From: Siphonodentalium dalli
Taxonomy: Eukaryota; Mollusca; Scaphopoda; Gadilida; Siphonodentaliidae
Direction of reading: 5' to 3'
Assembly (NCBI GenBank): GCA_032622095.1
Contig: CP136061.1
Span: forward strand, 17,362,991 to 17,426,990
DNA: 64,000 nt
Below, piece by piece: positions 1 through 11,275 of the stretch. Position numbers and translations under genes: made by a program. The notes under the pieces are model-generated. The model did not search any database. It saw only the letters and a list, made by a program, of their open reading frames with translations, and was not told where the DNA came from. Each line of letters opens with the position of its first letter. The first letter of the stretch is position 1.

Positions 1-478
1 GGGAAAGTGGATTTAAGAGGAAATCGTCTAATTATGATCGTACTAGAATTTAGATTACATTTTTAAAGTCCCACTTAATTTTCGAGTCAGCGATTATTTG
101 TTTTATAGTGCCTTGATATACGGTTTTAAAAACAATCTATGAAATACTATAATTCAGTACCATTTGAAACGTATGTGTCTCAAAATAGATGCCCATAGAG
201 AAATAGAAAACAGCTGAAATCATAGTAAGATTTCCCCCGTTGTGGCTCCCAGAATGCAACATAATTCAAGCTGAAAATGTATTTTCAATGGATGGGGAAT
301 AACTCTCTATTTAAGATATAGAGTTATTCCCCCTCCATTGAAAATAATACAATTTGCAGCACAATCCAGGTGAAGCAAGCACAAAAACACGTTGGTAACT
401 CAACAAAAAAACCCACAACATGTTCACAGCGTATTACACCGGATAAGTTGATAATATTGTTTTGGAGCTTCCTCTTTC
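1..478. other. non-coding; no gene seen
   Basis: AT-rich sequence upstream of the left gene's last exon, probably intron. The only structure seen is a hairpin at 281-345 with arms of about 30 bases (281-310 and 316-345). Confidence 0.5.
281..345. repeat. short hairpin (inverted repeat)
   Basis: Arms 281-310 and 316-345 are near-perfect reverse complements with a loop of about five bases. It may be the core of a small foldback element. No flanking duplication was found. Confidence 0.75.
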
Positions 479-480
479 AA

Positions 481-854
481 ATGGTATAAACTATGGCATA
501 TATAGAGGATCTCAAACGAGTTACTATTTTATACGGAATTTATCAACCGAGTTCACTAAATTCGATTTGAGCCGAGGTTTACCGAGGCTCAAATAGAATT
601 TAGTGGACGAGGTTGATAAATTACGTATAAAATAGAACGAGTTTGAGATACTTTTTATCACATGATCATATTATCGCTAAAATTTGATCGAAAAGACTGA
701 AAGAACAACAATTAACTGCAGCCAGCGAACATTGTCCCAATGAGCAGCGTGGCGTCATTGCACGCGACGATATTACACGTGTCTATTACGCTCGAATATT
801 ACATCGGAAAATAGTGCTAATCATGTGATAAATGGTATAAACTATGGCATATAT
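481..854. mobile_element. foldback MITE-like insertion between direct repeats
   Basis: A 23-base direct repeat (starting ATGGTATAAACTATGG) occurs at 481-503 and 832-854. Between them is an inverted repeat with arms of about 65 bases at roughly 509-576 and 583-650. A second weaker inverted pair, built on ATCACATGAT/ATCATGTGAT, lies at about 658-670 and 820-830. The layout suits a small non-autonomous DNA element, but a 23-base duplication is longer than most cut-and-paste elements leave. The direct repeat may instead come from local duplication. Confidence 0.55.
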
Positions 855-940
855 TGTATATATGCGATCTGGGGGGGGGGTATTTTGTATGTATGCGATC
901 TGGGGGGGGGGTATATTGTATATATGCGATCTGGGGTTCG
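850..940. repeat. short tandem repeat with G runs
   Basis: Three copies of a unit of about 35 bases combine TATATGCGATCTGG with a run of nine or ten G. It lies just upstream of the splice acceptor of the left gene's last exon, so it is intronic. Confidence 0.7.
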
Positions 941-978
941 AACATTTAGTGGGCCTTTAAATGGTCTGTGGTTTACAG

Positions 979-2389
979 CTTAAATTTACATTTGAATCTT
1001 AAGGATGCAACCACAACTTACACAACTGCTCCGGTTGCTCAAAATAAAATGTTTTATTTAATTCCTCTATCTACAGACGATCCTATTTACTCCCCGGTTA
1101 CATATCGCAACGGGAACTCTGGTCACGTTGGCAACGGCGAACCACATCGTCTGCAGATGATGAATGCCATATCAAATTCAGACATTCTGAACCCGAATTC
1201 GACACGAGGACAAGTGAACAGCGGCTTTGAACAGACGGACTATTTACATGTGGTTGGTAAAGAAGATTACGATGATCCAGACGACAAGTATCATTCAAAC
1301 GGAAGCGTGCACATGAGGCCAAGGCCGCATACTGCTACTAGTTCAGTGACGTACACTACGTTAAGCGCATCTATGGATGAAGTTGCCCCCCCTGCTGTAC
1401 CAAACAGGCCGCCACAATACACAACAAACTCTCAATACTCCACGAATGCACAATATTCGGGGAGTCAGTATTCGGGAAGTCAGCAGTATTCAGGTAACCA
1501 CAGCGGGCCCGTGCGGTCGGCGTCTGAGATCAGCTTGCGTTCTGATCCTAACAGCTCTAGATTCGCTAGCGAGAGCGGCTCAAACCCGCACGTGTCCCAT
1601 CATCCCCAGCAGCCTCAAATTCAGCCACATTTTCAACCACAAATCAACATGGACCCTTTACAGAGCAGCCCACCGCCATCGAATATAGCGTACGGTGGTA
1701 TTCCCGCCCAACCTAACCGTCCATTCAGCGAGACCGTGCTTTATGATAGCGTTGGCAGACCTTTCATTGTTCGGGCGAACAGTTTTCCACAGCCAGTTGA
1801 AATCCAACCCGTCCAAGTCGTATCTCCTGAGATGATCCAAGATACCAGCATCGAGTCCATTCAGCCAATTGCGAATGCGGCTGCGCAAAGCATGCCTTTA
1901 AATTGCGCTACTGCGCAGGTGCAGATTCCTGTTACCAAGGATACCAGTCAGGCGCAGGTGTCGCCAGGCTCGCAGAGTCCGCGAATCAAAATGGGAGTGA
2001 ACGGGTCGCAGCCTTCAGTATCATCGAAGCCGAGTCCAACCATTCCTACTAGAACGCTTAGCTCGAAATTAAGTGACAAGAACGGTGCTCTCAACGAATC
2101 TCAGTCGTCTACCGAAGAACTTGACGTCACAAATGTCGAAAATGGAAACGAAGCTTCGTCTGCGCTAGCTTCTAAAGTTACAGACATTGACCTTGAATCT
2201 AAGAAGTCACCCAGTGTTACTCCGCGAGGGAAAAATGCCCAGAAATCCCCGCGACGTCACAAACCGCGCGTACCTCCACGGCACGGTAGTTCATCCAGTG
2301 ATAAAAGTGGTGATGTGGCACTTATTCGCAAAAGTTCCAGTAAACGTTCTATTCTGGACTCTGACGACGAGAAAGTTTCACGCGTATGA
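979..2389 (+). CDS. last exon of an unidentified gene: disordered, tyrosine-rich cytoplasmic tail
   Basis: The frame is open from 968 to a TGA at 2387-2389. TTTACAG at 972-978 is the likely acceptor, so the exon starts at 979 and the preceding exon, outside the window, would end in phase 2; an alternative acceptor (CTTAAG) lies about 24 bases on. It gives about 470 residues, rich in Ser, Pro, Asn and Gln, with no folded domain. Counting codons from 968, TDYLHV (Y92) fits an ITSM, VTYTTL (Y129) an ITIM, YRNG (Y46) a Grb2-type site and YDDP (Y101) an SH2 site. APPAVPNRPP (140-149) is SH3-type. A short Tyr-Ser-Gly repeat follows at 151-178. The last residues, VSRV, fit a class I PDZ ligand. These are consensus matches, not shown functions. 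It is probably the intracellular tail of a membrane receptor or adhesion protein, or a scaffold. I do not recognise the gene. Confidence 0.7.
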
Positions 2390-3159
2390 ATGGGATATTT
2401 CCATTGACGCGGAAGGATATATACAAAACTTGGCTGTCGCCACGATGTGTGTTCGAGTGAGTGTTTGCCGAGATTAACGTACGTTGCTGGAAACAGTTTT
2501 AATTCAAGGGATGTGTGTAATTGCGGACTATCGTAATGAACGACGGGATCTCATGTTGCCACATGCATGCATAATGGTGCTTCCGGAACCTTGTGTCTGG
2601 AGTACACAGAGCTGAAAGAAGTTGTCCATGTTGCCTGGTTACCGCCTGGTGCTCTTATTATGTGTGGTGAGTCGGTTAGACGATGGTATGATTGTGCCCG
2701 ACGTCATATAATATCGTCATGTATTCGTTTTATATGAACATCTGTATTTTGAGTTTGAATATCAACACGATCGACTCTCTTATAATCATCGTATCAATTT
2801 GACGTTGCACCATTATATTTTCGTTTCTTGCCAAACAGATTGCTCAACCGGATATGTAGAGTACTATATTTAGTAAGTTTATGAGTCACTTCGCCTTAAC
2901 ATTAGAACCTGTCAATATATAGAACTCTATCGTGTTATAATTTTATTTATTATGAACTAGATTGCTCAATCGAATATGAGGGTGTCACCCACTACCCCCA
3001 CTTCAAAACCACCAGAATCCCGCGTACAGAAGGGGGGGGGGGCACCCTCCAGCATAATATTAAGAACACTATATTTGAGTGAGTTTGAATACTGCTATTC
3101 ACTTCGCATTTATCAATATAGTTTTAGCATTATATAATTACACCCAATTAATTTCATGG
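2390..3159. other. 3' flank with degenerate repeats
   Basis: No coding potential seen. Two diverged copies of a block that begins near AGATTGCTCAA and contains CACTTCGC and a TATATAGAAC-like stretch lie at about 2840-2950 and 2960-3140. Related blocks recur at about 5780-6020 and 6070-6250. An AATAAA at 3169-3174 could serve as a poly(A) signal for the left gene, but it lies inside a dispersed repeat. Confidence 0.4.
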
Positions 3160-4300
3160 GTATAAAATAATAAATATAAATTGAAGACCCATGTACGGAA
3201 ACGCATCTATCAATTAATATTGATTTTATTTCGAATATTTTATATAAAATTAGATGATTAAATGGGACACTTTATGTTCTATTTTTAGAACAGACCATTC
3301 AGGCGATAACGTATAGCGATAGACGCCATTAGGGTGTTCCCAAAGCTATGATCCGAACGTCAATTGTCCCAGATAAATGTTTGTATTGTTTTATTCCATA
3401 GTTATAGGCGATAATGAGTCTAATTAACGTTTATTTGTGACAAAATTACACATACAATTTCTGGTCTCTGCTAACAGTAACCACTATTGTTCGTTAGCTA
3501 AACAACCACAAGTTTTAAAACCAGAAAGTATTCGAAACATAATCAGCATTAATGGACAGAGACAGGGACCTTCGATTCATATCTAATATTTTATACCCCG
3601 GTAACTATATAACACGTGTTTACAAAGAGATAGACCATCGGTATACCCCGCTAACTATATAACACATGTTTACAAAGAGATAGACCATCCGTATACCCCG
3701 GTGACTATATAACACATGTTTAGAAAGAGATAGACCATCTTTATACCCCGCTAACTATATAACACATGTTTACAAAGAGATACCATCTTTATACCCCGGT
3801 AACTATATAACACGTGTTTACAAAGAGATAGACCATCTTTATACCCCGCTAACTATATAACACATGTTTATAAAGAGATATACCATCTTTGTACCCCGGT
3901 AACTATATATAACATGTTTACAAAGAGATATACCGTCTTTATACCCCGGTAACTATATAACACGTGTTTACAAAGAGATAGACCATCTTTATACCCCGCT
4001 AACTATATAACACATGTTTACAAAGAGATAGACCATCTTTATACCCCGCTAACTATATAACACATGTTTACAAAGAGATAGACCATCTTTATACCCGCTA
4101 ACTATATAACACGTGTTTACAAATAGATACACCATCTTTATACCCCGGTAACTATATAACACGTGTTTACAAAGAGATAGACCATCTTTATACCCCGGTA
4201 ACTATATAACACATGATTACAAAGAGATAGACCATCTTTATACCCCGGTAACTATATAACACGTGTTTACACATAGATAGACCATCTTTAAATCGGATAA
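3160..4300. mobile_element. dispersed foldback element with internal minisatellite, copy 1
   Basis: A head of about 430 bases is followed by about 14 tandem copies of a unit near 51 bases (3590-4290; contains GTTTACAAAGAGATAGACC). The same head and array recur at 25236-26485 and, decayed, at 39983-40545. In the head, the block after TATAAAATAATAAATATAAA is roughly reverse-complementary to the block just before the array, so the head folds back. A foldback head plus minisatellite resembles the tandem-repeat-bearing Helitron-like or pearl elements of marine invertebrates. That affiliation is a guess. Confidence 0.65.
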
Positions 4301-4344
4301 TTACATTAGGGCCGACGTAAACGTTTCGCCGAAATGAGCATATC

Positions 4345-5003
4345 ATTCCTAAATATTATTGTGCAGGCACAAGATCAAAACTTAGAGTAGGCTGTAGTGA
4401 TCTTAATGCACATATGTTTGATCGAATTCTTACTGATGATTGTTCTTGTTGATGTGGCTATTTTTATGAAGATTCTGAACATTATTTCATGCACTGTGCA
4501 TTATTTAGTAGTCAACGGGCAGTTATGTATAGTTCACTAAAGAACATGAATATGGATATAATTATTAAAAGCTTACTTTATGGAAACAATTCTGACAGTG
4601 ATGCAACAAATAATCTTATCTTTAATACCGTCCATCTATACTTCGAATCTACCAAGCGGTTTAATTCAAAATCTCTAATATAATACAATTAAACCTGATT
4701 GAACAAGTACATGTATTGTTTACTGTGTCATCCCTCTACATCACAGCCCTGTTGTCCCTCAAGTACATCTTTATAGTATTTAATGGTCTGATCCCCACCA
4801 GAAGCCGCCCTCATTTTCTGCTGAGCAATGAATTATTATGTTGTTTCATTTTGTTTTTCTTATTTCACTGTTGTACCTGATCACGTGTTTTGAATTTTGA
4901 CTATTGGTTTTTGGGTCTGGTATTATATAGGTTTTCCTGTTGACTGTACCCGGTGCTCTGTTATTATGACACTTATGCACAAATAAACTTTATTTACAAA
5001 AAT
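4345..5003 (+). pseudogene. 3' end of a non-LTR retrotransposon (decayed)
   Basis: Translation from about 4360 gives the usual end of a LINE reverse-transcriptase protein: an RSKLRVGCSDLNAHMF-like stretch, then a zinc-knuckle-like region broken by an in-frame stop (about 4452) before a CGYFYEDSEHYFMHC-like motif. An open stretch continues to about 4683. A 3' untranslated region of about 300 bases follows, with AATAAA near 4983. The same protein region appears in the larger LINE at 52220-52594. Only the 3' end remains, which is usual for 5'-truncated insertions. Confidence 0.7.
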
Positions 5004-5005
5004 GA

Positions 5006-5370
5006 AAGGTAACTTTTAGCGTATAGGCATTTGTTCCGCGTCATCATGAACGTCGCCGCAACGTAACTATAAAGTTCCTAACACCTAATGTTATTTCCAA
5101 CCAAAAATGCATTTTATGCTGTTTTATGTTGATATTTTTCACTGATATTTTAATTATAAGAAATAATCTTCATTCCTGATATATAGAGGAGCGGTCTTGG
5201 CCCAAAACAGGGCTTATCTTTCCAGTTTAAATGTTTGTTTTACACACTAACAAAATACGAATATTATCGATTTCCTTACCACAACCAAAGAGGAAGTAAA
5301 GACACCTTTAAAAAATATAGTTCCATTTTAAATGTGTGTTTTCATGTTGACAACATTGTTCAACCACCCT
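5006..5370. other. non-coding; nothing recognised
   Basis: AT-rich sequence without an open frame of note, a repeat array or a clear hairpin. Confidence 0.4.
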
Positions 5371-5371
5371 T

Positions 5372-5490
5372 AAATATGAAGCCGGATTTAGGGGGCTAAT
5401 TGTGTGAATAACTGATATTCGCCTTAAATTTGTATGACTTTTGGACGCTCATTTATCACATAACTAGCCCCCTTACCCGGCCTCATATTT
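5372..5490. repeat. hairpin
   Basis: Arms at about 5372-5400 and 5462-5490 (core GGGGGCTA / TAGCCCCC) are near-complementary, with a middle of about 60 bases. It could be a short foldback element. Confidence 0.65.
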
Positions 5491-5681
5491 CAGTAAGAAA
5501 CACGGATACTAAATGCACGCAAAGTGACGTAAGATCTTAGCGCAATAATGCCGATGTCAATGCCGGAACTTTATTATTGAATATAATTATGATATTCGAT
5601 TTGTGTTGGGTTATGTAGTGTTGACTGTGAAATAAACATGGGTGATGAGGGTGTTTATAAAGAGGGTTAACATAATATGTT

Positions 5682-5754
5682 AAATCATAATGATAGAGTT
5701 CTACATATTGACTATATTATGGACAATATGTATAGAACTATATCATTATGATTT
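5682..5754. repeat. hairpin
   Basis: Arms 5682-5710 and 5724-5754 are complementary apart from a few mismatches (AAATCATAATGATA paired with TATCATTATGATTT). Confidence 0.7.
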
Positions 5755-5819
5755 TTATGATTTCTTATGATTTTTTAATTTCTTATTAACCAGTTTGCTC
5801 AACAGAATAATGAAGAATA

Positions 5820-6005
5820 CTTTTAGTGAATGAGTTCGGATACTATATGTATATATATGAGTGAGTTCGGATATGACATATATTATGTGAGTGAGTTCGG
5901 ATGCTACTGTAATGTATTTTTGAGTGCGTTCGGATACATTATGTGTTATGTGAGTGAGTTCGGATACTACTGTTGCATATATGTGAGTGAGTTTGGATAC
6001 CGATA
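5820..6005. repeat. short tandem array, unit about 30 bases
   Basis: About six imperfect copies contain GTGAGTTCGGATAC followed by a variable ATATAT-rich spacer. The minus-strand open frame across it is a by-product of the repeat. Confidence 0.75.
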
Positions 6006-6319
6006 TTAACATCGCCTTATAAATTGGGCGTGCTACTTTATGAAACTTTAGATAATTATGTTCTCGTTTTAATATAAATTTTAATGTTTGCGTGGATATG
6101 ACGATGTCTGTATTTTAGTAAGATTGTATAGTAAAATGAACTTCATCTTAATTTGCAAATTGTCAATTTATAGAATCATATCGTTTTGTTTTTCGTTTGC
6201 TACAAAATTCTATGCTCAACCTAATTTGGAGGATAATATTTTTTAATTATATCGGTGACTTCACATATTGATATTATTTTACGGAATTATAGTTGTTTTT
6301 TTGTAAAGATGTGATATCT

Positions 6320-6590
6320 CTTGAACTTTCTAAATAGATTTGGGGGTATAACTTATAATATATAAATTTTTATATTGTGAGATCAGACAATAGATTTGGG
6401 GGGTATAAGATATGAATTTTTATATAGTGAGATCAGACAATAGATTTGGGGGGTATAAGATATTAATTTTTATATTGTGAGATCAGACAATAGATTTGGG
6501 GGTATAAGATATTAATTTTTATATTGTGAGATCAGACAATAGATTTGGGGGGTATAAGATATTAATTTTTATATAGTGAGATCAGGCAAC
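6320..6590. repeat. minisatellite, unit about 57 bases
   Basis: Four to five copies of a unit contain GAGATCAGACAATAGATTTG, a G run and TATTAATTTTTATATTGT. Copies differ mainly in G-run length and one or two bases. Confidence 0.85.
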
Positions 6591-6599
6591 ATCATCGAG

Positions 6600-7119
6600 G
6601 GTCACTGCGAAATAACCTTTTTTCCAATTATTTTATATGACACGGGACATAAATTGTTGCTATTGTCTGAAAATTGCAGCATTTTTATTAGAAATATCTT
6701 TTAAAACACATTTAAGTTTAATACCAGATATTGCTCGTGTGTGTTTTGGAAATAATAGTTGAAACAACTTTGAAAAGGAATTTCTTAAAATGCTGTTGGG
6801 TTTATTGTCAGGAAGAGATAGATCATCTTTAAATATAATGGAAGTAATATCACATTTATTACTGGCACTTATTTTATATGTAAAGGTATTGTCGTATACC
6901 AATGCCCTTATAGATGGTACATTTATTTCAGTTAATTTTTAATAACGACCTATATTGTTCAATTCTGTATTATATTAATAGTATACATTTATAGTATAAT
7001 TATACATGACTTGAATAAGGGGTTTCCTAAAATACGTATACGTACTATATGAAGCAAATGAGTACACAAACACAATGCAACTGCCGACTCCATGTCTCGT
7101 ATTTTGGCACGCAACTGTG
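6600..7119. other. non-coding; nothing recognised
   Basis: The small open frames here show no family features. A decayed relative of the 2840-3140 repeat block may lie at about 6930-6990. Confidence 0.35.
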
Positions 7120-7562
7120 TACACGCCTTGAAATAGTGTGTCTGTCATTTGCAGAATGAGGTCCCCAGGGGTTGAATTTAGTGACGCTATCCACATAGCG
7201 GGCTAGCATAACCAAATTCACCCTCTGTGAACCTCATTCTACTTAGACCTCAACTTCCATGGGAGACCTAGGGTAATGCAGATTTAATTTCTGCAGTTGA
7301 AGTTTGTGATATTCACCCGTTCGTCACCTCGATTATGCATTTTATCTTCTGCAAATTATGGGATATATAAACTGAACAGAAGGGGAAAAGTAACTAAAAC
7401 AATATTAATTTGAGACTATAGATACTTCCCAGAAGATAAGGCCTAAGTAGAATGAGGTTCACAGAGGGTGAATTTAGTGATGCCAGCCCGCTGTGCGGGG
7501 TATAATATCACTAATTTCACCCTCTGTGGACCTCATTCTGCACATTATTTCCAGGCTTGTCT
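7120..7562. mobile_element. MITE with a hairpin at each end, family A copy 1
   Basis: The outer ends are inverted repeats (CTTGAAATAGTGTGTCTGTC on the left, a decayed complement on the right). Each end also folds on itself: 7150-7245 and 7450-7540 are separate hairpins built on GGTGAATTTAGTGA and its complement. A second full-length copy is at 44707-45156 and a rearranged one at 44400-44602. No protein is encoded. Confidence 0.8.
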
Positions 7563-7694
7563 GTGCGTCTATATGTTTACTAAGTAAATTACAGTAATTC
7601 GAATCGCTTCTTATGTTCCTATATTATAGTGTAAGATGATCTACGGGATCCGTCAACTGTTAAAGGCGTAAAGTTTCTAAATGAATATCAGATT

Positions 7695-8031
7695 GTTACA
7701 GGGGTACTGTACCCTAAACCCGCCGTTTATGGGACCATCTCCTTTTATACTCAACATAATATTTGCAACAAATAAATTTGAGCCACGGATTAGTACAAAA
7801 TACACACATGTTGTCTATGAGCGATGCAAACAACATGGTAATTATAATGAAAATGAATTTATGACTCCAGTCATAAATTCACATAATCACCATGTAGTTT
7901 GCACACAAGTGTATTTTCCACTAATCCGTGGCTCAAATTAATTCATTTGTTGCATATTATATATTCTGTTGAGTGCAACAGGAGATAATCCCATAAATGG
8001 CCGAATTTTTTTTACAGTACCCATTTAAGAT
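7695..8031. mobile_element. foldback MITE, family B copy 1
   Basis: Inverted ends GGGTACTGTACCC... and ...ACAGTACCC enclose a long near-palindrome centred at about 7870 (AAATTTATGACTCCAGTCAT). It is homologous to 9416-9751. The 86-residue frame at 7681-7941 is an artefact of the palindrome. Confidence 0.8.
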
Positions 8032-8300
8032 TTTCCAGAGCATTTTGTATAGATGATATGAGTATAATTAAAATATTCAAGCTATTTAAGCCAGGGAACG
8101 TGGTAGAAGTAAAAACATCACATGCTTAACACCTTCGATGGTGAATTGATTCTCCCACTCAGTTACACAAGTATACATTGGAGCAACTAATGCGCATAAG
8201 ATTGTCCATTAATAATTGTAATTCAATTGAGTATTTGTCACTAAAAACAAGCATTCTGATTGGCCGAGAGCCGCTAACTTTCGTTTTCGATTCACCGACA

Positions 8301-8500
8301 TCGGCCGCTTCAGCGTGCATCAAATCTGAATGTTGCACGGTCAATTTTCATCGGCGCAGAACGAGTAGCGAAACGAGCACACCCGCGCGCGTTGTTGTCT
8401 ATAGATACCGTTCATCGGCCGCTTCAGCGTGCATCAAATCTGAATGTGGCACGGTACAATTTCATCGGCGCAGAACGGAGTAGCGAAACGAGCCAACCCG
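8301..8500. repeat. direct duplication of about 114 bases
   Basis: A GC-richer block that begins TCGGCCGCTTCAGCGTGCAT at 8301 and recurs at 8415 with a few differences. It contains GGCGCAGAACG and GTAGCGAAACGAGC. No reading frame is convincing. It may be a piece of an unidentified element that reaches about 8920, where GGGATTGTCCACT echoes GATTGTCCATT near 8200. Confidence 0.65.
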
Positions 8501-8683
8501 CACCACAGGAAATGGTTACGGAGCAGTGTTCCGAGTAACGCAATGAACAAACGCAATGATTTGTGCACGGTGACAACGGCGAAATGAAAGTTTGATTCGT
8601 GTCATGAAAATGACTAAATGATACTTTTTATACATTTTGTTTTGCAAATTCCTTGCTAGATTGAATTACAATGGAGATACACG

Positions 8684-8807
8684 TACCCTGTTTCGTTGTA
8701 CATTCTGGAATTCGAGCATGAAAACAGTTTGTGAACTCGCCGGCAAGCCGGCTCGTTCACAAACTGTTTTCATGCTCGAATCCCAGAATGTACAACTCAA
8801 CAGGGTA
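8684..8807. repeat. long near-perfect hairpin
   Basis: Arms of about 52 bases (8684-8737 and 8754-8807) pair with only a few mismatches around a GCCGGCAAGCCGGC centre. The quality suggests a recent foldback insertion or an expressed hairpin. The ORFs here are by-products. Confidence 0.85.
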
Positions 8808-9039
8808 TGTTTATCTCCTAAATGGACAATCCGTACCTAAATTTTCATTAATTAATGGTCAACCCGACCACGCGTGGCACGCGAGCTTGGGATTGTCCAC
8901 TGAATCACGACACATATAGATAATCCTACATGTTAGCTTCATAACTCTATAAAGAATGTACATTTACTAAATAACGGCGATTTGTATGTTATTTAAAAAC
9001 ACTTCTTCAAATATTTCTGACACTTTTTAACGAACAACC

Positions 9040-9120
9040 TATCGTTAGTTGAACTTACTATGTTAACATTTCCTATGGGAACTATTTATCATTGAGTATT
9101 TAGTGTCGAAAGGCTTCAAC
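9040..9120. mobile_element. fragment of a TTAA/CCCTTT foldback family
   Basis: Contains CTATGGGAACTA...CATTGAGTATTTAGTGTCGAAAGG, matching one end of the full-length foldback at 18785-19787 and the fragments near 33690-33840 and 48462-48541. Confidence 0.6.
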
Positions 9121-9415
9121 TTATCCATGAACTATATTCGCTTTAAACTGACTTAATTGGGCTATGACCAACGTATTACCCAGGATTTCAAAATTCTCAC
9201 TCATTAATCATTTACCCTCACATTTATAAATTCAAGTTTGATAGCCAAAAATGGCAGCGCATTTAAAATATTCAAAACCATCAAACGTTTCCAGCCAATC
9301 AACACATCCGTTGAGCCATGAAACACAAAGCAGACGACAAATGTACAGTAACATCCCGTGCAAGTTTTCTGCGAGATTTTGAGAACCTTGCTAACCAGAT
9401 GCTCGTTAAAAGAGG

Positions 9416-9751
9416 TACTGTACACTAAATCCCTCCATTTATGGGACCATCTCTTTTTATACTCAACATAATATATACAACAAATGAATGAATTTGAGCC
9501 AGGATTTGTGCAAAATACACTTTATGAACGATGCAAAATACATGGTAATTATAATGAAAATGAATTTATGACTGCAGTTATAAATTCATTTTCATTATAA
9601 CTAATATGTTGTCTGTATCGTTCATAGAGCACATGATTGTATTTTTTACTCATCCATGGTTCAAATTCATTCATTTGTTGTATATATTCTGTTGAGTATA
9701 AAAGGAAATGGTCCCATAAATGGAGGGATTTAGGGTACAGTCCCCCTTTAA
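9416..9751. mobile_element. foldback MITE with TTAA flanks, family B copy 2
   Basis: TTAA at 9416-9419 and 9748-9751 flank inverted ends of about 45 bases (core GTACTGTAC...CCTCCATTTATGGGACCA). The middle is also nearly palindromic. TTAA target duplication is the piggyBac-superfamily habit. The element is far too short to encode a transposase. Confidence 0.8.
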
Positions 9752-10453
9752 GATATTAGAAAACTCGGCCTTAGTTTTGGGTAGAAAGTTTGCATGATTA
9801 ATAGCATGACCTTTGATGACCTTTCATCTTCGGTCGTTGATACTAAGCTATTGTTGTAACTAGTAGTTTTCTTCGTGAATGAACGTTTTTATTCTTTGGC
9901 ATTGTCGTAGATAGATATAGATACAGATAGATACTTTATTAGCACAATGGATTTCAAAATAGTAATATACAATAAAATAGACGCTCCGACCTATACTATA
10001 GTATAGTATCGCAGATTCTACAGTGACAACACAGTGTGGTATGATTGTTTTGTTTCGCGCCTATCGAGATCGTAACAACTTGGCCCCCTTGTCGCCTAAT
10101 ACACAACCACACCTGTCCGGCCGAGGCACCTACATAGCCGCATGTCCTTGATGATATGAATCGTTGAACTACATTGCCTGCGGTATGGACAAATTCGTAC
10201 ATTTGTCATTGTCATATACTCATGCAGCTTTCCTGTCCATGTGACATGTGTATATCTAACCATATTTAATTAAGTCGTACACCTTACAGTGCATGCCTCG
10301 GGATATTTATGCAATACATATCTCACATTTTAATGTACACATCGCATTATACTTAATGCATTCGGCGAAGGTTACCCCTTCGTGTGGATGTTTACCGAAG
10401 TCTGATGGCACAATAACGGTATATATAACGCCGTCACCTCACCCGAGCTGCAC
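9752..10453. other. non-coding; nothing recognised
   Basis: Contains a GATAGATA-rich microsatellite at about 9910-9940 followed by ACTTTATTAGCACAATGG, which resembles a reverse-strand LINE 3' tail. The rest is unassigned. Confidence 0.35.
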
Positions 10454-11037
10454 CTCACGCCCCGAATAGAACAGACCCGCGCACGAGGACTTACCGGCAT
10501 AGTCATGTCACGCCCCGAATAGAACAGACCCTCGCACGAGGACTTACCGGCATAGTCGTGTCACGCCCCGAATAGAACAGACCCGCGCACGAGGACTTAC
10601 CGGCATAGTCATGTCACGCCCCGAATAGAACAGACCCGCGCACGAGGACTTACCGGCATAGTCATGTCACGCCCCGAATAGAACAGACCCTCGCACGAGG
10701 ACTTACCGGCATAGTCATGTCACGCCCCGAATAGAACAGACCCTCGCACGAGGACTTACCGGCATAGTCATGTCACGCCCCGAATTAAACAGACCCTCGC
10801 ACGAGGACTTACCGGCATAGTCATGTCACGCCCCGAATAGAACAGACCCGCGCACGAGGACTTACCGGCATAGTCATGTCACGCCCCGAATAGAACAGAC
10901 CCGCGCACGAGGACTTACCGGCATAGACATGTCACGCCCCGAATAGAACAGACCCGCGCACGAGGACTTACCGGCATAGTCATGTCACGCCCCGAATAGA
11001 ACAGACCCGCGCACGAGGACTTACCGGCATAGTCATG
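10454..11037. repeat. 53-base minisatellite, 11 copies
   Basis: Near-identical units start at CACGCCCCGAATAGAACAG. They are much more GC-rich than their surroundings and vary at CCCGCGCAC/CCCTCGCAC. On the minus strand every unit contains CCGGTAAGT, a perfect 5' splice-donor consensus. Confidence 0.92.
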
Positions 11038-11074
11038 TTCCTTCATTGTGGAATAAAGTTCGCATAATTTTATC

Positions 11075-11275
11075 AAGTCACTTTCAAACGCATAATTCGT
11101 ACATATCTAGGTGATGTTTATAAAATAAGTTATAGAACAAACGCATAATTCGTACATATCTAGGTGATGTTTATAAAATAAGTTATAGAACAAACACATA
11201 ATTCGTACATATCTAGGTGATGTTTATAAAATAAGTTATAGAACAAACACATAATTCGTACATATCTAGGTGATA
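11075..11275. repeat. 57-base tandem array, about 4 copies
   Basis: Units contain CATAATTCGTACATATCTAG followed by GTGATGTTTATAAAATAAG. The last copy is cut off at GTGATACCACGGG. Confidence 0.88.

Noticed and set aside
10454-11037. CRISPR array
   Set aside because: Units are directly adjacent with no unique spacers, and the context is an animal genome. The same holds for all the other arrays in the window.
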